From NCBI GenBank assembly GCA_013297575.1, contig JAAFHO010000382.1:1-5773 (forward strand): a stretch of 5,773 nt of DNA, in the 5' to 3' direction. The stretch is from Chitinophagales bacterium. Its GTDB lineage: Bacteria > Bacteroidota > Bacteroidia > Chitinophagales > Saprospiraceae. Within the stretch, counting starts at the first letter, position 1. Every line of letters begins with the position of its first letter. Position numbers and translations under genes: made by a program. The notes beneath the pieces were generated by a model. That model was not told the DNA's origin. It ran no database searches and saw only the letters and a list, made by a program, of their open reading frames with translations. Below are positions 5,110 to 5,773 of this stretch, piece by piece.

Positions 5110-5773
5110 TTATTGGATCCTTACAAGCCCCATTCTTAAGCGTGTTTTGCTCAAGAACTTAAAGCGCGTGGTGACAAAAAAGAGTTCGTTGGGACTAATT
5201 TGCCTGCTGTTGGCCGCTACCATCAGCGCATCCGCATCGTCTTTGGCATCAAATACTTTTGTTCGGTTCATTTTGCCGGTTTCATCAATCGTTACTAAGG
5301 AAGATACTGCATCCCGGAAACTACTGATGCGTTTTGCTTTGGCAGTAAGTGGTTTTTCGATATTATCTTCATCGTCGTTATACAAAAAATATAATTTTCC
5401 ACCAGAATACATATTGGAATAACCGTTGAACATACTGACATCGGTGAAAATTTGTTTTTTAGGAATCATACGCACCCAATCAATAGTACCTGTGGGACTA
5501 ATACTACTCACAAAAATTTCATTATTGACAAATACCCTGTGCGTCACCCACATATTGCCTTGGCGGGTAGTATAGGTATAAGAATACGCTTCTTCGGCAA
5601 TCGCATAGATACCGCCGTCTGCTTTTGTGATGATTTGATTGAAGTTAAATTCGGAGTCGAGCCCTTCATTTCCGCTGCGGTCTTTTTCGGTATCGAGGTT
5701 GCCGAGATCTTTATCGGATATTTCTTTTTTGTTGGCAATTTCAACTGTACCTGTTTCGCCGTTGATACGTGTA
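5110..5773 (-). CDS. Beta-rich protein of unknown function (3' part)
   Basis: The frame stays open from the stop at 5110 to the right edge, so this is the C-terminal 220 or so residues of a longer protein; the internal ATG at 5553 is not its start. Not recognised as a named family. Visible are alternating beta-strand patterns such as GGIYAIAEEAYSYTYTT, EIFVSSISPTGTIDWVRMIP and GKLYFLYNDDEDN, reminiscent of propeller-like repeats in large exported Bacteroidota proteins of unknown role. It then has SSFRDAVSSLVTIDETGKMN and a C-terminal segment ISPNELFFVTTRFKFLSKTR ending in MGLVRIQ. There is no membrane segment and no C-terminal sorting domain in this part. Any signal peptide lies outside the window. 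The natural-looking end suggests the gene is not truncated at its 3' side. Confidence 0.82.
   Translation of the reverse strand, partial: TRINGETGTVEIANKKEISDKDLGNLDTEKDRSGNEGLDSEFNFNQIITKADGGIYAIAEEAYSYTYTTRQGNMWVTHRVFVNNEIFVSSISPTGTIDWVRMIPKKQIFTDVSMFNGYSNMYSGGKLYFLYNDDEDNIEKPLTAKAKRISSFRDAVSSLVTIDETGKMNRTKVFDAKDDADALMVAANSRQISPNELFFVTTRFKFLSKTRLRMGLVRIQ

Noticed and set aside
5066..5422. A 118-codon plus-strand open frame
   Set aside because: Lies antisense to the 5110-5773 gene, starts in the direct repeat and shows no family resemblance.
5544..5744. A 66-codon minus-strand open frame
   Set aside because: The neighbouring minus-strand frame is open through the whole region and continues the 5110-5773 gene with sensible protein sequence, so this is a shadow.

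Overview
The window looks like a chromosomal accessory region from a member of the Bacteroidota. Three things point that way. It carries a GH78 rhamnosidase followed by a secreted GH43 glycosidase, a pairing typical of polysaccharide-utilisation loci. The DNA is AT-rich and has no Shine-Dalgarno sites in front of its genes. Three of its genes also have Bacteroidota-type -7 boxes (TAnnTTTG or close) 17-25 nt before the start codon. The genus cannot be told from the sequence.

Left part (1-2465, + strand): the C-terminal third to half of an alpha-L-rhamnosidase enters from the left edge. A 479-bp gene-free stretch follows, filled by a strongly structured repeat element (about 1037-1448) with several hairpins, including the CTGAGCCTGTCGAAG type, and imperfect terminal inverted repeats. 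A complete exported GH43 enzyme comes next. The two enzymes probably act on the same rhamnose-containing plant or algal glycan, perhaps pectin-like.

Middle part (2466-5014, - strand): a change of strand and of gene style. A YafY/WYL-type regulator, a RidA-family gene broken by a frameshift, and a small DUF1761-like membrane protein follow one another on the minus strand. The ridA promoter region carries an inverted repeat that the regulator may bind. This three-gene block lies exactly between two copies of the same long-stem hairpin (2500-2534 and 4251-4291). The copies share an almost identical loop and inner stem but have different, fully paired outer stems. Beyond the second hairpin is an aldo/keto reductase cut off after its catalytic tetrad and joined out of frame to the C-terminal remnant of an NTF2-like protein. 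The region looks like a decaying, recombination-prone accessory island.

Right part (5015-5773): a 95-bp spacer with two 11-bp direct repeats 21 bp apart, then the C-terminal part of a beta-rich protein of unknown function (- strand) that runs off the right edge.

The most unusual signals are the paired hairpins bracketing the regulator block and the roughly 410-bp multi-hairpin element between the two glycosidase genes. No CRISPR array, tRNA, rRNA or intact transposase gene was seen.
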